Below are positions 44,355-53,284 of a DNA stretch of 64,000 bases, in pieces (position 1 is the stretch's first letter; every line of letters begins with the position of its first letter). The position numbers were made by a program, and so were the translations under genes. The notes beneath the pieces were generated by a model. That model was not told where the DNA came from and did no database searches. It was given only the letters and a program-made list of their open reading frames with translations. This DNA comes from Bacteroidetes bacterium RIFCSPLOWO2_12_FULL_35_15 (GTDB taxonomy: Bacteria > Bacteroidota > Bacteroidia > 2-12-FULL-35-15): positions 1-64,000 of the forward strand of contig MEPB01000018.1 in assembly GCA_001769385.1 (NCBI GenBank), written 5' to 3'.

Positions 44355-45461
44355 ATGGGACTATTTGATAAATTAAGAGGTGAATTTGTAGATATCATTG
44401 AGTGGACGGACAGTTCAAATGATACAATGGTATGGCGCTTTCCACGCTACCAGAATGAAATAAAGATGGGTGCAAAGCTTACTGTACGCGAATCACAAGT
44501 TGCAATATTTGTGAATGAGGGACAGATGGCTGATGAATATAAACCCGGTATGTTTGACCTTCAAACACAAAACATGCCTTTGCTCAGCACTTTAAAAGGT
44601 TGGAAATATGGATTTAACAGTCCGTTCAAAGCAGAGGTTTATTTTGTAAATACCAAACAATTTACCAATCAAAAGTGGGGAACTAAAAACCCAATCATGT
44701 TGCGTGATGCAGAATTTGGTCCTATTCGTTTACGTGCTTTTGGTACCTATGCTTTACGCATTAAGGATGCAAAAAAATTCTTAAAAGAAATTGCCGGAAC
44801 GGATGCTCATTTCACAACCGAAGAAATTACAGATCAATTACGTAACCTGGTGATCACCCGTTTTACTGATGCTATTGCTGAAAGTAAAATACCTGCACTG
44901 GATCTGGCTTCCAACTATGATGAATTATCAAAATTTGTTCATACCAAGATCAATCCTGAATTTGAAGAATTAGGTGTTGAAGTAATGAAGCTATTAATTG
45001 AAAACATTTCATTACCACCCGAGGTAGAAGCTGCGTTAGATAAACGAAGCAGTATGGGAATCATAGGTAACCTTGGTGCTTACACACAGTTTCAAGCAGC
45101 TAACTCCATGGAAAAAGCTGCCGAAAATGGCAACAGCATGATGGGAGCAGGAATTGGTATGGGAATGGGAATGGGAATGGGAAACCAAATGGGAAACATG
45201 TTCCAGCAAAATCAAGGTAATCAAAATCAAAATACACCACCGCCACCACCTCCGGTAACGCAATATTTTGTTGCTGTGAATGGTGCACAAACAGGTCCGT
45301 TTACAGAGCAAGTACTGATGCAAATGGTTCAACAGGGTTCTTTGAAAAAAGAATCAATGGTTTGGAAAAATGGTATGGCTGCATGGTCCGCTGCTGAACA
45401 GGTTGCCGAATTAGCAAAATTATTTAGCGCTGTTCCGCCACCATTGCCACCTCCAATGTAA
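44355..45461 (+). CDS. SPFH-domain (virion core-type) protein with C-terminal GYF_2 domain
   Basis: A 368-residue protein of the YdjI-type SPFH family: residues 1-245 form the SPFH/virion-core-like domain (start MGLFDKLRGEFVDIIEW, VRESQVAIFVNEGQ, LLIENISLPPEVEAALDKRSSMG). A Met/Gly-rich linker (GMGMGMGMGN) and Pro stretch follow, then a GYF_2 (DUF4339) domain (YFVAVNGAQTGPFTEQVL ... KNGMAAWSAAEQV). SPFH proteins form oligomeric rings on membranes. It is co-transcribed with the zinc-ribbon membrane protein 79 bp downstream, a frequent partner. In other bacteria this pair belongs to envelope-stress type loci; here that is inference. Confidence 0.88.
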   Translation: MGLFDKLRGEFVDIIEWTDSSNDTMVWRFPRYQNEIKMGAKLTVRESQVAIFVNEGQMADEYKPGMFDLQTQNMPLLSTLKGWKYGFNSPFKAEVYFVNTKQFTNQKWGTKNPIMLRDAEFGPIRLRAFGTYALRIKDAKKFLKEIAGTDAHFTTEEITDQLRNLVITRFTDAIAESKIPALDLASNYDELSKFVHTKINPEFEELGVEVMKLLIENISLPPEVEAALDKRSSMGIIGNLGAYTQFQAANSMEKAAENGNSMMGAGIGMGMGMGMGNQMGNMFQQNQGNQNQNTPPPPPPVTQYFVAVNGAQTGPFTEQVLMQMVQQGSLKKESMVWKNGMAAWSAAEQVAELAKLFSAVPPPLPPPM

Positions 45462-45540
45462 GTTAATTAAGATGAATAGTAAATGGTTAATTACGGTGAA
45501 GCCTGATTTAACTTATTAACCCAATACCCCAATTAACTAT

Positions 45541-46665
45541 ATGTTAGAAGAAAAAACAAAAGAAATAAGCAATCAGCTCGACTGTAAGGAATGTGGCGCT
45601 TTATTGAAGTATGCACCCGGAACAGTTCATTTAAAATGTGAATATTGCGGTTGTGCCAATGAGATCAAAGAAGCGGTTGAAGCAACAATAATTGAAGAGA
45701 TCGATTTCGAAAAATTTTTGAATGAAAATGATAGCGGAATTGAAAAGCAAGAAATAGTTACTATAAAATGTGGAAACTGCGGAGCATCAACAACTTTGAA
45801 ACCAAATGTTACATCTGACAGTTGCCCATTCTGTGCTTCTCCAATAGTAATTACAGGCGGTACAGCCAACAGCATTATTAAACCCAAATATTTGCTGCCC
45901 TTTAAAATTGATCAGAAAACAGCTTTTGAAGATTTTAAAAATTGGATCAAAAGTCTTTGGTTTGCCCCTAATGACTTAAAAAATTATGTTGATAATGCTG
46001 AAAAGCTTAACGGAATGTATATTCCATATTGGACCTATGATTCAAAAACAGTAAGTGATTATAGCGGACAGCGGGGAGATAATTATACAACCGTAGAAAG
46101 TTATACAACTGTGGAAGATGGGAAAACAGTGACTCGTGAGCGCACAGTCACCAGGATACGATGGAGCTATGCGAGTGGAACAGTAAATAATGATTTTGAT
46201 GACGTATTGGTTTTAGCGAGTAATTCATTGCCTGAATCTTATACCAATGCTTTGGAGCCTTGGGACATGGGGAATATTACAGCGTATAATGATAAATTTT
46301 TGAGTGGTTTCAGAAGTGAAAGTTATCAGGTGGACGTTAAAACAGGATTTGAAAAATCAAAAGTAATAATGTCTGGTGCCATACGTGATACTGTTTGCAG
46401 GGATATTGGCGGTGACCACCAACAAATTACTTCTGTTAGTACCATCTATAATGATATTACATTTAAACATATTTTATTACCGATCTGGTTAAGTGCATTT
46501 CGATATAACGAAAAAGTGTATCGGTTCATGATAAATGGGCGAACAGGTGAAGTACAAGGAGAACGACCATACAGTACCATAAAAATCATTTTAACTGTTT
46601 TAGCAATTATTGCAATTGGAGTAGGGATTTATTTTGGTGTGAGGTATTATAATCAAAATCAGTAA
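45541..46665 (+). CDS. Zinc-ribbon membrane protein, partner of the SPFH protein
   Basis: A 374-residue protein with two N-terminal zinc ribbons (CKECGALLKY...CEYCGC at 20-40, and CGNCGAST...CPFCASP at 78-100). A soluble beta-rich domain follows (LKNYVDNAEKLNGMYIPYWTYDS, with a TTVESYTTVEDGKTVTRERTV region), then one C-terminal membrane helix (IILTVLAIIAIGVGIYFGV). Annotations of such proteins as primosomal N'/helicase refer only to the zinc ribbon. It is tail-anchored, so the ribbons face the cytoplasm. A terminator ends the operon. Confidence 0.85.
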   Translation: MLEEKTKEISNQLDCKECGALLKYAPGTVHLKCEYCGCANEIKEAVEATIIEEIDFEKFLNENDSGIEKQEIVTIKCGNCGASTTLKPNVTSDSCPFCASPIVITGGTANSIIKPKYLLPFKIDQKTAFEDFKNWIKSLWFAPNDLKNYVDNAEKLNGMYIPYWTYDSKTVSDYSGQRGDNYTTVESYTTVEDGKTVTRERTVTRIRWSYASGTVNNDFDDVLVLASNSLPESYTNALEPWDMGNITAYNDKFLSGFRSESYQVDVKTGFEKSKVIMSGAIRDTVCRDIGGDHQQITSVSTIYNDITFKHILLPIWLSAFRYNEKVYRFMINGRTGEVQGERPYSTIKIILTVLAIIAIGVGIYFGVRYYNQNQ

Positions 46666-46698
46666 TGTAGTTTCTTTTTATGAACCTGAGTGCCCAAT

Positions 46699-46733
46699 AA
46701 AAAAATCGCAGACTTTTTTTCTGCGATTTTTTT
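46699..46733 (+). terminator. Terminator of the SPFH operon
   Basis: 11-bp stem AAAAATCGCAG (46701-46711) with CTGCGATTTTT (46721-46731), 9-base loop, followed by T. Confidence 0.8.
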
Positions 46734-46746
46734 ATTCATTTTTATT

Positions 46747-46955
46747 ATACTATTAGCTTATGCCAATTACAAATATATTTTGGTCCAACAAATTCCTGCA
46801 CACAGTATTCGACAAACTCTGACGGACTTCACACATTGGACCATTTTATAAATATCTTTGGTATTATATAAAATATACCAATTATTTCCCTCTCTTTCGG
46901 AGAGGGATTAAGGGTGAGGTCAGAAAAAAAGCTGTTTTATATAAGCTAATGGTAT
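46747..46955. repeat. 209-bp MITE-like element
   Basis: Flanked by 15-bp inverted ends (ATACTATTAGCTTAT at 46747-46761 and its complement at 46941-46955, one mismatch). Inside are a 93-bp stretch (46763-46855) that recurs inverted at 61912-62004 and a CCCTCTC...GAGAGGG hairpin with GATTAAGGGTGAGG. No coding capacity. Accounts for most of the 309-bp gap. Confidence 0.55.
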
Positions 46956-46974
46956 TAGAAATACAAAAACTGTT

Positions 46975-47334
46975 CTATAAAGGAGTCTTTTCTGTATCTG
47001 TTTTTCCTGCTGTTCTCATGGTTAACAAATATTTTAGTAATTGCTCCTGAGATTTGGCATCAATAATAATGCTGCCGGCCTTTTTATTTGCTTTTGCAAC
47101 CATTTCAGGAACTACTTCCTGCCACTCAGTTTCAGATTGAGAGGAGGGTTTTTTAAACTTATGACATTCATCGCAGTTTTTTATAAAAATTGCTTTCCCT
47201 TGGTTTAAATCTGCTAAAGTATAGCCGGGATAATTGCTTGAAACTCTATCAACATCTGATTGAGTGGGTGTAATCAGTTTGGCGCTGCAAGAACAAAGAA
47301 TGACCAATGTTGAGATAATACTTATTTTTTTCAT
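46975..47334 (-). CDS. c-type cytochrome-like lipoprotein
   Basis: A 119-residue lipoprotein (Cys16 after STLVILCS) with one haem-binding motif C54-D-E-C57-H58 in IFIKNCDECHKFKKP, and a plausible distal Met in EMVAKANKKAG. Probably a small monohaem cytochrome anchored to a periplasmic membrane face. It is upstream-isolated, with the PQQ dehydrogenase-like gene behind it on the same strand 148 bp away; electron transfer between them is possible but not shown. Confidence 0.82.
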   Translation of the reverse strand: MKKISIISTLVILCSCSAKLITPTQSDVDRVSSNYPGYTLADLNQGKAIFIKNCDECHKFKKPSSQSETEWQEVVPEMVAKANKKAGSIIIDAKSQEQLLKYLLTMRTAGKTDTEKTPL

Positions 47335-47481
47335 TTCTAATTATCCGGGTTTATAATTTCTGCAAAAGCATTGTAAATTTAAAAAAAACTACAACACGGT
47401 ATTTTTTTTACTCTTTTACTTTTTTCTATGCTTCCTGCATTATTAAAATTTTATTCCTAATTGGTATAAAAATTCATTTTT

Positions 47482-48459
47482 TTATTGAAAGGATATTCTA
47501 TAAATTTTATCATCGCCAACTAATGGAGGTGGAGATGCAGTTCCAATATTCGAACTTGAAAATAATAAAGAACCATCCGGAGCCTGAATAATATTTCTCA
47601 ATCGTTGAAAATTCCCAACCAAGGTATCTTGCCTGTTCAACACATTATCACCGGTAGCATTCATGTCAAAACGAACCAGGCGCTGACCTCGTAAAGCACA
47701 AAAAATAAAATCACCTTCCCAGGCACCCCATTCTTTTCCTTTAATAAATGTACAGCCTGATGGTGCCCAAACTTCAAATCCGGTTTGATATATTGCAGGG
47801 GTCAATGAATCTGTTTCTGTTCCTCCGATGGCGATAGGCCATCCATAATTTTTACCGGGTAGTATCAAATTAATTTCATCATGACAACACCAACCTAATT
47901 CACCTGAGGGACCATGTTCGGTTGCAATCATTTTGCCTTGTTTGTTCCAATCAAAACCTTGTACATTTCTGTGGCCATAGGTCCAGATACGACTATTGAA
48001 TGGGTTTCCCGGAGCTGCATTCCCGTCCCTGTCGATTCTTAAAATTTTACCTGCTAAGGAAGTGGTGTCTTGTGCTAAAGCTGGAACCTGAGCATCACCA
48101 GTACCTAAATAAAGATAGCCATCCGGGCCAAATTTCAAAGCTCCTCCATCATGATTGTTTATAAAATCGGGGTCGATCGCAAGACCCAGCAAACCTCCTT
48201 CTGAAGTTTGAACTGTACGAAACATAATCAAATTATAATCAGCAGCCTGATTTTTCAGAAGATCGATTTGTCCATCACGCTGACAAAAAATAAAATCTCC
48301 ATTGGGTAGGAAAGCCATTCCCCAGGGAACCTGTAAGTTTTTAATAAAAACTTCTACTTTAAGATGTTTCGCAGGAGGTATGATTGCAGGATCTTTTTCG
48401 CAAGCAATAAATGGAAGCAACAAAAAAGAATAAAGAAGGAGGATGCAATTTTTTTTCAT
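47482..48459 (-). CDS. PQQ-dependent soluble aldose sugar dehydrogenase homologue with internal gap
   Basis: Lipoprotein (LLPFIAC, Cys20) of the glucose/sorbosone dehydrogenase propeller family. The stretches VPWGMAFLPNGDFIFCQRDGQI, TSEGGLLGLAIDPDF, HDGGALKFGPDGYLYLGTGDA, RIWTYGHRNVQGFDW, EHGPSGELGWCCHDEINLI and NYGWPIAIGG are typical. Between DPDFINN and HDGG (residues 101-103) about 50 residues found in relatives (a propeller strand set) are missing in frame, so the protein is 325 instead of about 370-400 long. The histidine expected to be the catalytic base is kept. Activity is uncertain. Confidence 0.85.
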   Translation of the reverse strand: MKKNCILLLYSFLLLPFIACEKDPAIIPPAKHLKVEVFIKNLQVPWGMAFLPNGDFIFCQRDGQIDLLKNQAADYNLIMFRTVQTSEGGLLGLAIDPDFINNHDGGALKFGPDGYLYLGTGDAQVPALAQDTTSLAGKILRIDRDGNAAPGNPFNSRIWTYGHRNVQGFDWNKQGKMIATEHGPSGELGWCCHDEINLILPGKNYGWPIAIGGTETDSLTPAIYQTGFEVWAPSGCTFIKGKEWGAWEGDFIFCALRGQRLVRFDMNATGDNVLNRQDTLVGNFQRLRNIIQAPDGSLLFSSSNIGTASPPPLVGDDKIYRISFQ

Positions 48460-48534
48460 TTAAAAAAAACGTATAAAAAGTGGAAAAATTTTAATCTTAA
48501 GGTCGTTAAAATAAATTAAACCTGTTTTTAAAAA

Positions 48535-49911
48535 TTAAAATCCATGTTGGCTAATCATCCAGATCATTGCAGCCATTGCGGCACCACCTAATTCGAGTTC
48601 CCGTTTATTTACATTTACAAACTCGTCAGTAGCAGCATGATGGTAATCGAAATAACGCTGCGAATCAGGAGTTAGGTCCATGCAAGGGATGCCCATATTT
48701 TTTAAAGGATGAATATCTGAGCCGCTGCCATCTGCATCAAAACTATAAATTCCATAGGGTTCAAAAAGTGGTCGCCAGCTTTTTAATATTAATTTTTGTG
48801 CAGGTGTTACATCACTGCTAAAGCCAAGCGGAGTAAAGCTTCCTGCATCCGATTCTATGGCAACAATATGTTTTTCGTTTTTTTGTTTTACTGACTCAGC
48901 ATATTTTTTCCCGCCCCGTCCGCCATTTTCTTCATTCATAAACGCTATTGCACGAATGGTACATTTCGGTTTTATCCCCAAGGCTTTATAAATCCGGATT
49001 ACTTCCATACTTTGTACAACCCCACAACCATCATCATTAGCACCTTTCCCATTGTCCCAAGCATCCAGGTGACCACCAACAACAATAAATTCATTCGGCT
49101 TTTCGCTTCCCCGTATTTCGCCTATAACATTGTATGATTTTTCATCAGGTAATGTTTGACAATTCATTTTCAGATAAAACTTTAAGTCTTTATCGGTTTT
49201 TAAATAATTGCTTAGCCAATTAGCACCATTGGTACTAATGGCGCAAGTAGGGATCTTTTGAGTACTGTCTTTATAACTCATTACTCCTGTATGCGGATTA
49301 TCATCTTCTAAGAGTGAACAGGAACGAACCACAGCAGCCAATGCTCCATACTTTGCAGCTTCAGATGCTCCTGCCCAACGGTATTCAACTGCATCACCAT
49401 AAGCATCAAAAGTCGAAATTACAGTAGGATCCATGGGGTGATTAAAAAATACAATTTTCCCTTGAATTTTTTCCTTCCCTAATGCTTTTAATTCTTCAAA
49501 GTTTTTAACTTCTATAACCTGAGCGGAGATCCCTTCTGCTGAAGTAGCAATAGAACCGCCCAATGCACAAATAGCAATTTCCTTACTGCTTTTTGAATTG
49601 GAGGTAATTACTTTTGCAATTTCTTTTTCGCCCCGAACCCAATGAGGAACCATACATTCCTGAAGATAAACAGTATCTGCCCCAGTTTCTTTCATGGCTT
49701 TATAAGCCCATTCTACTGCTTGTTGGGCCTGGGGCGAGCCAGCAAGGCGACCGCCAATTTTATTGCATAAATAATCGAGATTAGAATAACTTTTCCCATG
49801 GGTCAATGCTTCATTAAAAATCGTTTTGATAGTTGCAGAATCAGTTTGAGCGATAATACAATTTACTGAAAAGGCAAAACAGAGAATAAAAAGTAGAAAT
49901 CTTATTTTCAT
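48535..49911 (-). CDS. Secreted M28-family zinc aminopeptidase with PA domain
   Basis: Exported peptidase of 458 residues with a signal peptide ending in IIAQ (about 22). A PA-like insert spans about 115-240. The zinc site follows the M28 order: H281 (GGHLDAWD), D293 (GKGANDD), E327/E328 (MNEENGG), D355 (ESDAGSF) and a late His in DYHHAATDEF. Relatives are glutamate/dipeptide carboxypeptidases and aminopeptidases; the exact specificity is not clear. Sits upstream of the dehydrogenase gene on the same strand. Confidence 0.93.
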   Translation of the reverse strand: MKIRFLLFILCFAFSVNCIIAQTDSATIKTIFNEALTHGKSYSNLDYLCNKIGGRLAGSPQAQQAVEWAYKAMKETGADTVYLQECMVPHWVRGEKEIAKVITSNSKSSKEIAICALGGSIATSAEGISAQVIEVKNFEELKALGKEKIQGKIVFFNHPMDPTVISTFDAYGDAVEYRWAGASEAAKYGALAAVVRSCSLLEDDNPHTGVMSYKDSTQKIPTCAISTNGANWLSNYLKTDKDLKFYLKMNCQTLPDEKSYNVIGEIRGSEKPNEFIVVGGHLDAWDNGKGANDDGCGVVQSMEVIRIYKALGIKPKCTIRAIAFMNEENGGRGGKKYAESVKQKNEKHIVAIESDAGSFTPLGFSSDVTPAQKLILKSWRPLFEPYGIYSFDADGSGSDIHPLKNMGIPCMDLTPDSQRYFDYHHAATDEFVNVNKRELELGGAAMAAMIWMISQHGF

Positions 49912-49940
49912 AAATTTAGATTATATAGTTCGAAAGAATA

Positions 49941-50231
49941 TTATTTGAAAATTACTTCATTAATTACGTTTTGCCCGGTAGCATCATTTAACATTTTAAT
50001 GATCTTTGTTTTTGCCAGCGATAATTCATTTCGAAGGGCGGATGAATCAAGTGTTACAAAAAGCTGTTTGTTTTTTATATAGAGGTCTTTTGTATGTTTG
50101 GAGATCATTTCGCCCATAACACTATCCCAGGAACTGATCAGGCGCCTTTCGGCAAGTTTATCATCCAATTTATAGACTTTCAATAATTTATCAATTACCT
50201 CTTTCAGGCTGTGTTCGTTATGCTTACTCAT
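49941..50231 (-). CDS. DUF721/DciA-like protein
   Basis: A 96-residue protein of the DUF721 group (KLAERRLISSWDSVMGEMISKHTKDLYIKNKQLFVTLDSSALRNELSLAKTKI split around its KH-like core). DciA proteins help load the replicative helicase in bacteria without DnaC. The gene lies 43 bp after recF, a widely conserved recF-DUF721 pairing, which supports a role in DNA replication. Confidence 0.88.
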   Translation of the reverse strand: MSKHNEHSLKEVIDKLLKVYKLDDKLAERRLISSWDSVMGEMISKHTKDLYIKNKQLFVTLDSSALRNELSLAKTKIIKMLNDATGQNVINEVIFK

Positions 50232-50274
50232 TGAAGGTGATTTTAAATGATTGAACAGGTTAATAAAGACATAT

Positions 50275-51387
50275 TCAAAAATTAATTTTTGATTCTATGG
50301 TATTATTTTTAATTGAAAATACCTTAAAATCCGCATTTCCTTTGTTGAATATTTCAGCCAGTCGTGTAGGATGTGTATCGGTAATAAATAATTGTCCGAA
50401 ATTATCGCTGCTCACCAGTTCCATTAATTGTTTTACACGCAGGTCATCCAGCTTATCATAGATATCATCCAATAAAAGGATAGGAGTAACCTCTTTAATA
50501 TTTTTTATGTAATCAAATTGAGCTAATTTCAAGGCAATTAAAAATGATTTTTGCTGTCCCTGAGAAGCATATTTCTTTAATGGATGGGTATTTATAGTAA
50601 ATTCCAGATCATCCTTGTGAATTCCAACAGTAGTATATTCCATCATTCTATCACGCTTCAATGCATTTTCCAATACTTCTTTAAATCCAGATGCGTTCAA
50701 ATGGGAATTATATTCTATTCCAACCAATTCGCGGCCTCCTGATATCAATTCATAATATTTTTGAAATATCGGAATAAACTTAGTGATGAAATTTTTTCGG
50801 GTATCATATACTTTTATACCATAAGCAACCAATTGATCATCCCATATTTCTAAGGACTCCTTTTCGAATTTTCCGCTATCAGCAATTTGTTTCAGCAATG
50901 CATTGCGCTGCGAAAGCACTTTGTTGTAATTGATCAGATTTTCAAGGTAAGCTCTGTCGAACTGAGCTATTACACTATCAATAAATTTCCTGCGACTTTC
51001 GCTGCCTTCAGTAATTAGCTCAGAATCAGCCGGAGAGATCATTACCAAAGGGAATAATCCAATATGATCAGCAAGTCGTTGATATTCCTTTTTATTTCGC
51101 TTGAATTGTTTTTTCTGGTTGCGTTTTAACCCGCAATAGATCTCTTCCTCTTTAGCATCGGCATCAAATATTCCTTGAATAAGGAAGAAAGGGGCTTCAT
51201 GTAAAATATTTTGGGTATCGATCGGGTTAAAAAAACTTTTACAAAAGGAGAGATAATGAATAGCGTCCAGAATATTAGTTTTTCCTTCCCCATTATTGCC
51301 CGTAAGACAGTTAACGCGACTATTAAAATCCAATTGTGCCTCCGGATAATTCTTGAAATTCAGTACAGAAATTTTTTTTAAATGCAT
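50275..51387 (-). CDS. recF: DNA replication and repair protein RecF
   Basis: ABC/SMC-like ATPase of 370 residues acting in RecFOR gap repair. Walker A GNNGEGKT at 30-37 in VNCLTGNNGEGKTNIL, the signature KYASQGQQKSFLIALKLAQF, and Walker B PILLLDDIYDKLD. N-terminal MHLKKISVLNFKNYPEAQLDF is standard. Length is normal. Co-directional with the DUF721 gene. Confidence 0.96.
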   Translation of the reverse strand: MHLKKISVLNFKNYPEAQLDFNSRVNCLTGNNGEGKTNILDAIHYLSFCKSFFNPIDTQNILHEAPFFLIQGIFDADAKEEEIYCGLKRNQKKQFKRNKKEYQRLADHIGLFPLVMISPADSELITEGSESRRKFIDSVIAQFDRAYLENLINYNKVLSQRNALLKQIADSGKFEKESLEIWDDQLVAYGIKVYDTRKNFITKFIPIFQKYYELISGGRELVGIEYNSHLNASGFKEVLENALKRDRMMEYTTVGIHKDDLEFTINTHPLKKYASQGQQKSFLIALKLAQFDYIKNIKEVTPILLLDDIYDKLDDLRVKQLMELVSSDNFGQLFITDTHPTRLAEIFNKGNADFKVFSIKNNTIESKINF

Positions 51388-51603
51388 GGCTTTATTCGAA
51401 GGCTTAAAGTTATCTAAAATTGGTAATTATACCAAAGGTATTTTATTTATTGGGCTTATAAGTACTGAATGGGAACATTCGAATGGGAAAAATCCACTTT
51501 GAAAAATTAAGGAAGAGGCACATTTACTCTTTTTTTAAAAACCTAATTTGTTCAGGCAAAAATCATATTTTGTAATTAAATTATAGATATTGCAAAAAAA
51601 ACT

Positions 51604-51611
51604 TATTTTTG
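51604..51611 (+). promoter_or_regulatory. -7 element for the TPR gene
   Basis: TATTTTTG matches TAnnTTTG, 29 bp before the ATG at 51641. Confidence 0.4.
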
Positions 51612-51640
51612 CACGTTATTTTTAAAATTCAATTCATACT

Positions 51641-52324
51641 ATGTCAGAAAAAAATACAAACGAACCAATTGTTGACGTTGCAGAGGCGTTTTCTAAAACC
51701 GAACTTTTTATTGAAAAAAATAAAAAGACCATAATCCTTGTATTCGGTGCTGTTGTTGCATTGGTAGGAGGTTATTTTGCTTATAAATACTGGTATGTGG
51801 CTGGTGAAGAAGAAAAAGCACGTACCGAAATGTTTAAAGCAGAAGATTATTTCGGGAAAGATTCTTTGGACAAAGCTATGAATGGCGATGGAGTTGCTCT
51901 GGGTTTCACACAAATTGTGGATGAATATGGTATTACACCTTCCGGAAATCTGGCCGAATACTATTTAGGTGTTTGTTATCTTAAAAAAGGTCAATTTGAA
52001 GAAGCTATTGAACATTTAGAAGCATTTGACAGTAATGATCAGATGGTTGCCCCTGAAGCAACAGGTGCAATTGGTGATGCAAATATGGAACTAGGGAAAG
52101 TGGATGAAGCGATTACTTATTATTTAAAAGCTGCAGAGCAAAAGCCAAATAAATTTATTTCGCCTATTTATCTGAAGAAAGCTGCGATGGCCTATGAAGA
52201 GAAAGCAAATTATGCTGATGCAGTTAAAATATACGAACGAATAAAAAATGAGTTTGCCGAAACAATTGAGGGTAAAGAGATGGATAAATATATTAGTCGC
52301 GCAAAATCTTTAGGTAATTTGTAA
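51641..52324 (+). CDS. TPR membrane protein (YfgM-like)
   Basis: A 227-residue protein: cytoplasmic N-tail, one membrane helix (TIILVFGAVVALVGGYFAYKYW, about 30-51), then tetratricopeptide units (NLAEYYLGVCYLKKGQFEEAIEHLE; KVDEAITYYLKAAEQKP; NYADAVKIYERIKNEF). It resembles YfgM/BamB-partner type periplasmic chaperone adaptors. In this phylum it commonly precedes ribH, as here (98 bp, with a terminator between). Confidence 0.85.
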   Translation: MSEKNTNEPIVDVAEAFSKTELFIEKNKKTIILVFGAVVALVGGYFAYKYWYVAGEEEKARTEMFKAEDYFGKDSLDKAMNGDGVALGFTQIVDEYGITPSGNLAEYYLGVCYLKKGQFEEAIEHLEAFDSNDQMVAPEATGAIGDANMELGKVDEAITYYLKAAEQKPNKFISPIYLKKAAMAYEEKANYADAVKIYERIKNEFAETIEGKEMDKYISRAKSLGNL

Positions 52325-52346
52325 AAAATTAAAGTTTTAAAAATTC

Positions 52347-52384
52347 AGAGGTGATTTTGCATAAAGGTCACCTCTTATTTTTAT
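52347..52384 (+). terminator. Terminator between TPR gene and ribH
   Basis: 8-bp stem AGAGGTGA (52347-52354) with TCACCTCT (52368-52375), followed by TATTTTTATAT. Confidence 0.65.
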
Positions 52385-52422
52385 ATAGTAATCGTATTTT
52401 TTCATTTATATTATAATTTCAA

Positions 52423-52914
52423 ATGTCATCCTCACTTAAAAATTTATCCGATTTTAATCATACTACTATTCCCAATGGAGCAGGAATGAGAATAGGAATT
52501 GTTGTTTCGGAATGGAACAAGGAGATAACAGGAGCTTTACAAGATGGTGCGGTAAAAACATTATTAGAAAACGGAGTGACCGAAAATGATATCCTCATTT
52601 CTTATGTTCCGGGAAGTTTTGAATTAACAACAGGTTCACAATTTTTATGCGAGGATAAAACAATTGATGCAGTAATAGCTCTGGGTTGTGTGATACAGGG
52701 AGAAACCCGTCATTTTGATTTTATCTGCAATGCCGTGGCGAACGGAATTACAAATGTTGCTATAAAATACAACAAACCGGTAATTTTCGGTGTTCTTACT
52801 ACAAACACACAACAGCAGGCAATAGAAAGAGCGGGAGGGAAGCATGGTAACAAAGGTGATGAAGCTGCTATGACTGCACTTAAAATGATCGCATTGAAAA
52901 ATCAAGGTAAATAA
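52423..52914 (+). CDS. ribH: 6,7-dimethyl-8-ribityllumazine synthase
   Basis: Penultimate step of riboflavin synthesis; condenses the ribityl pyrimidine with a butanone phosphate. 163 residues with IGIVVSEWNKEITGAL, VPGSFELTTGSQFL, IALGCVIQGETRHFDFICNAVANGI (catalytic His), and FGVLTTNTQQQAIERAGGKHGNKGDEAA, all standard. The terminator upstream implies its own promoter or attenuated read-through. Confidence 0.97.
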   Translation: MSSSLKNLSDFNHTTIPNGAGMRIGIVVSEWNKEITGALQDGAVKTLLENGVTENDILISYVPGSFELTTGSQFLCEDKTIDAVIALGCVIQGETRHFDFICNAVANGITNVAIKYNKPVIFGVLTTNTQQQAIERAGGKHGNKGDEAAMTALKMIALKNQGK

Positions 52915-53284
52915 ACCACTACTCCTACAGCAATTTTTTATAAAAATTGGATGCTATATTAGCTCTAAAAATTTTTATATAAACCTCTTATACCAATTGA
53001 AATATAAAATAGGCCAATCATACTCTCCTTTTTTTCAATGAGAGGGTTTGTGTAAGGTTTTAAAAATGGACTATTTTATATTTCAATTGGTCTTATCCAT
53101 ATCATACATTTTTTTGCTGAAATGCCAAAGCTTTTTTTAAGAAATTAATAAATATAATTTTTTCAACAAAAACCCTCTACTTAGTCTGAATTTAGAGGGA
53201 TTGTTATTAACAACACTTTCTCCCTGAAATCGCATTATTCTTGTAAGTATATTTGAAATTCAAACCAAATTTGAAACAAATAAA
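52915..53284. repeat. 370-bp gap with a perfect 21-bp inverted repeat element
   Basis: Perfect 21-bp arms at 52992-53012 and 53071-53091 (each containing ATTGAAATATAAAATA or its complement) enclose 58 bp that carry CTCTCC...GAGAGG. This is a 100-bp non-coding palindromic element. A second small hairpin CCCTCTA/TAGAGGG is at 53173-53199, and a -7 element TATATTTG (53248-53255) precedes the SMC-like gene. Confidence 0.65.
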
